From contig NC_134108.1 of the NCBI RefSeq assembly GCF_040939455.1, positions 81,760,001 through 81,824,000 on the forward strand: a stretch of DNA of 64,000 bases, written 5' to 3'. A model generated the notes under the pieces. The model was not told where the DNA came from. It did not search any database and was given only the letters and a program-made list of their open reading frames with translations. The first letter of the stretch is position 1. Every line of letters begins with the position of its first letter. The DNA comes from Microcebus murinus. Lineage: Eukaryota > Chordata > Mammalia > Primates > Cheirogaleidae. The position numbers and the translations under genes were made by a program. Below are positions 61,655-64,000 of this stretch, piece by piece.

Positions 61655-62653
61655 TCATGAGTTTTTATTATGGTGTTCCATGCGTAACACTGTTTTGAAT
61701 ACTTCTTGTAGGGCTGGTCTTGTCTTGGTGAATTCTCTGAGACTTTGCTTGTCTGAGAATATCTTTATTTCTCCTTCATATATGAAGCTTAGGTTTGCAG
61801 GGAATAAGAGTCTAGGCTGGGCATTGTTTTGTTTCAGAAGAGTGAGAATGGGACCCCAGTCTCTCCTTGCTTGTAAAATCTCATGAGAGAAGGCTGGTGT
61901 TATTCAAATTGGCTTTCCCTTGTATGTGACTTGCTTCTTTTGTCTTACAGCTCTTAGAAGGGCCTCTTTAGTTGATATTTTGGTCAGTCTGATGATTGCA
62001 TGTCGTGACGTCTTCCTGTTTGCATTGAATCTCCCAGGGGTCCTCTGGGCTTCTTGAACTTGTATATCAAGATTTTGAGCAAGGCCTGGGAAATTTTCCT
62101 CTATTATATCTTCAAATAGCTTGTCCAACCCTTAAGTGTTGTCTTCTTCCCCTTCTGGTAACCCTATGACCCTCACATTAGGTTTCTTCACATAATCCCA
62201 CATCTCTTGTAGGCTTTGTTCTTTTCTCTTCTTTCTCTGCTCTAGCTCTGTGATGGTTTTATTTAGTTGGAGGATGTTATCTTCAATCTCTGAGATTCTT
62301 TCTTCTGTTTGATCTACCCTGTTCTTGAGACTTTCCACTGTATTTTGTAGTTCCCTGAATTGATTCTTCATTTTCAGGAGTTCAGTTAAACTTTTCTTCA
62401 TTGTGTCTATTTCTTTAGTGAACTTTTGTTCTAGGTCCTGGAGGTTTTTTGTGGTTTCTTTATGTTGGTTATTGAGTTGTTGTTGCAGGTCGGTGAGTGT
62501 TCTTATGATCCACATACGAAATTCCTCTTCTGTCATTTTGGTTGCCTGATTTGGGTTGGTGTCTATTTCTAGGGGGCTGGTGCTCCTCTTTGGGGGTGTG
62601 TTTTCCATTTGGTTCTTCATATTTCCTGAGTTCTTTCGCTGATTTCTTCCCAT
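61655..62653 (-). pseudogene. L1 ORF1 (RNA-binding ORF1p), two in-frame stops
   Basis: From ATG 62653-62651 to TGA 61657-61655 the minus strand keeps one frame of 332 codons, close to the ~338 of human ORF1p. The start is MGRNQRKNSGN. A coiled coil spans codons ~55-150 (NLQDLEQKFTKEI, RVDQTEERISEIEDNI). The RRM region has VIGLPEGEE, and the C-terminal domain has DIQVQEAQRTPGR and EGEIKIFSDKQ. Only two defects: TAA at codon 174 (62134-62132) and TGA at codon 250 (61906-61904). The second is readily explained as CpG decay of CGA. ORF1p would bind L1 RNA as a trimer; here it is inactive. Confidence 0.92.
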
Positions 62654-64000
62654 GTCGATCAGTTGTTATTTCTTTCCTTTAGGTTTTTGTTTGGGTATTC
62701 ACCCGCCTTGTTTAGTGTCTGAGCCGTTAGGTGGTGTCTGTGGGTGAGATTCGACCACTCCCTGTATAATGAGTCAGTGGGTGCCGTGAAAAGGCTGTGC
62801 AGGATGCCATCCCTGTCAGTAGGTGGTGCTTGCTTGGAGGAACAGGCTATGCTGTTGATTTTGTGTCCTGTTATCAGCTCTTGTTCTGGGCAGAGCTGGG
62901 TTGGGTAAGCCTGCCCTCAGGCACTACCAATGCCATTAGCAGGGGTCAAAGTTCTGTTCTCTGCTTCCAGGAAAAGCTGTCAGTGAGGGGCTGGAATGGT
63001 CCCTCTCAGCCAGAAAGTCTGCGTGTGGGGGTGGGGCTGTCTGAGACCCGCAGTCTGGAGCGGGCCTCGCTTCTTTCCACCTTTCCCAACTCCGCAGCTA
63101 CTCCTGGGCCTCTGCCAACAAGCCAGACCACATGCCACCAGGCCTCCCTGGACTGTGATGCCAGCGGGGAGGTTCCCTTCACAGGAACTCCACCTGGGCT
63201 GGGCTTATGGCCTCCTTTTGGGAGAAGGGTTGCCCTCTAGGACGCCCTCTGCCCTCTAGGATCTGCCCCTAAAGGCACACACACCTCAGTAGGCTGTTCC
63301 TGTATATCCCTTTTGTGCCCCGGGCAATGCTAAACCTTGGTGCATGGGATCTGGTCTGCAGGACCGACCTCTGGGTCCCAGAGTTCAAACTGTATCCCCA
63401 CCAGGAAGAGGAGTTCTGGTCCCAATTCACTCACAGGGAGCCCAAGCTGGGTTTATGTCTCTCAGCCTCTGAGTCTGCACTGTTCTCCTGGGAACACCGT
63501 GCCAGCAGCACCTGGGAGGGCTGGTGGGTAGGGAGCTCACAGTCTGAGTTCCCCTTAGTCAGCTGTAGGGTCCCAAAAGGGAAGGTCCCGTTCCCTGGAG
63601 GTGCCTCCGGCTGGTGACTATATTGTCTCTCTCGCCAGCTGCGGGTAGGGTCGGCGGAGGGGAGGAGGAGGCAATATGGCGCCTGCCGTGCGGCTCGGGT
63701 CTGTGCACACAGAGTTGCCGGGAGGGAGTTGGGAGCCTGGTGCCGCATCCGCTACAGGCTCACTGCTAGCTGGTGGCGGCCGTCTCTGGGCTGGTGTCCG
63801 CAGGTCTCTCCACCTGCTGGGGAGCCCACCAGCAGTCCCAAATGCAGGGAAGGGGAAACGGCAATCCACCTACCCTTGTCGCTGGTCTCCGGGCTGCTTC
63901 GGGGCTCTCAGCTTCCAGTTCTCCTCCGCAGCCTCCTCCTGTGGAGTCTCCCGGGGTCTCAGGTACCCTCCTTCCGGCCCTCGTCCGCTGTATGCTTGTC
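62654..64000 (-). promoter_or_regulatory. L1 5' UTR with internal promoter, continues past the window
   Basis: GC-rich, CpG-bearing sequence directly upstream of ORF1 on the minus strand. It contrasts sharply with the AT-rich intron. By position this is the L1 5' UTR, which carries the sense promoter (towards lower coordinates) and usually an antisense promoter (towards higher coordinates). The L1 start is not reached by 64000. Open frames on both strands here (for example 62797-63240 on +) have no known domain. Confidence 0.8.

Noticed and set aside
62797..63240. 147-codon + strand frame, considered as an ORF0-like peptide antisense to L1
   Set aside because: Antisense ORF0 is described for great-ape and related L1s, but nothing in this frame is recognisable and other frames here are similarly open.

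Overview
This is vertebrate nuclear DNA from a primate, very probably a strepsirrhine and most likely a Malagasy lemur. It is AT-rich, gene-poor and dense in retrotransposons. The clade call rests on three things seen here: several Alu copies carry the extra AT-rich/TTGGCCAA middle segment typical of lemur Alus; the young-looking L1 3' ends start with the 'tattatgggggtaca' motif usual in strepsirrhine L1s; and there is a TTAA-flanked piggyBac-like short element, a class known to be recently active in mouse lemurs. The species cannot be fixed from this window.

The only host gene I can support is LMBRD1 on the + strand. It encodes the LMBD1 lysosomal membrane protein that works with ABCD4 to export cobalamin (vitamin B12) from the lysosome. 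Eleven consecutive coding exons are present (1658-1755 to 52087-52165). All have AG acceptors and GT donors, and all join in phase. Together they encode residues ~103-473 of a ~540-residue protein (human-based numbering), with no stop or frameshift. They should be exons 4-14 of 16. Exons 1-3 lie before the window. The last two (residues ~473-540) lie beyond position 64000, so intron 14 is longer than 11.8 kb.

The rest is intronic and mostly transposon-derived. Introns 3-6 (1-11269) hold old L1 and hAT fragments, a MIR, a mariner copy ending about 43 bp before exon 6, and a 78-bp palindromic MITE. Intron 7 (11344-24832) holds a 5'-inverted L1 with perfect target duplications, a TcMar-type element with TA duplication, Alus, a long CTTT microsatellite, a second mariner copy and a CTCF-like motif. 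Intron 9 (29103-47712) is the largest closed intron. It has the piggyBac-like element, a second 5'-inverted L1, long old L1 tracts and MLT1 LTRs. Intron 14 has an Alu with perfect target duplications, L2/Tigger nesting and, from 58128 to the right edge, two L1 5' halves facing each other. The right-hand (minus) one is comparatively young: its ORF1 frame is broken only by two in-frame stops, and its CpG-bearing 5' UTR runs off the window. They meet at 61063-61102 through an 18-bp direct repeat.

I found no novel gene system. The most useful second-look items are the convergent L1 junction, the piggyBac-like element, the paired mariner copies, the twin-primed L1s, the palindromic MITE and insertions close to LMBRD1 splice sites. 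Repeat family names come from recognition, not from a database search; boundaries given without terminal repeats or target duplications are approximate.
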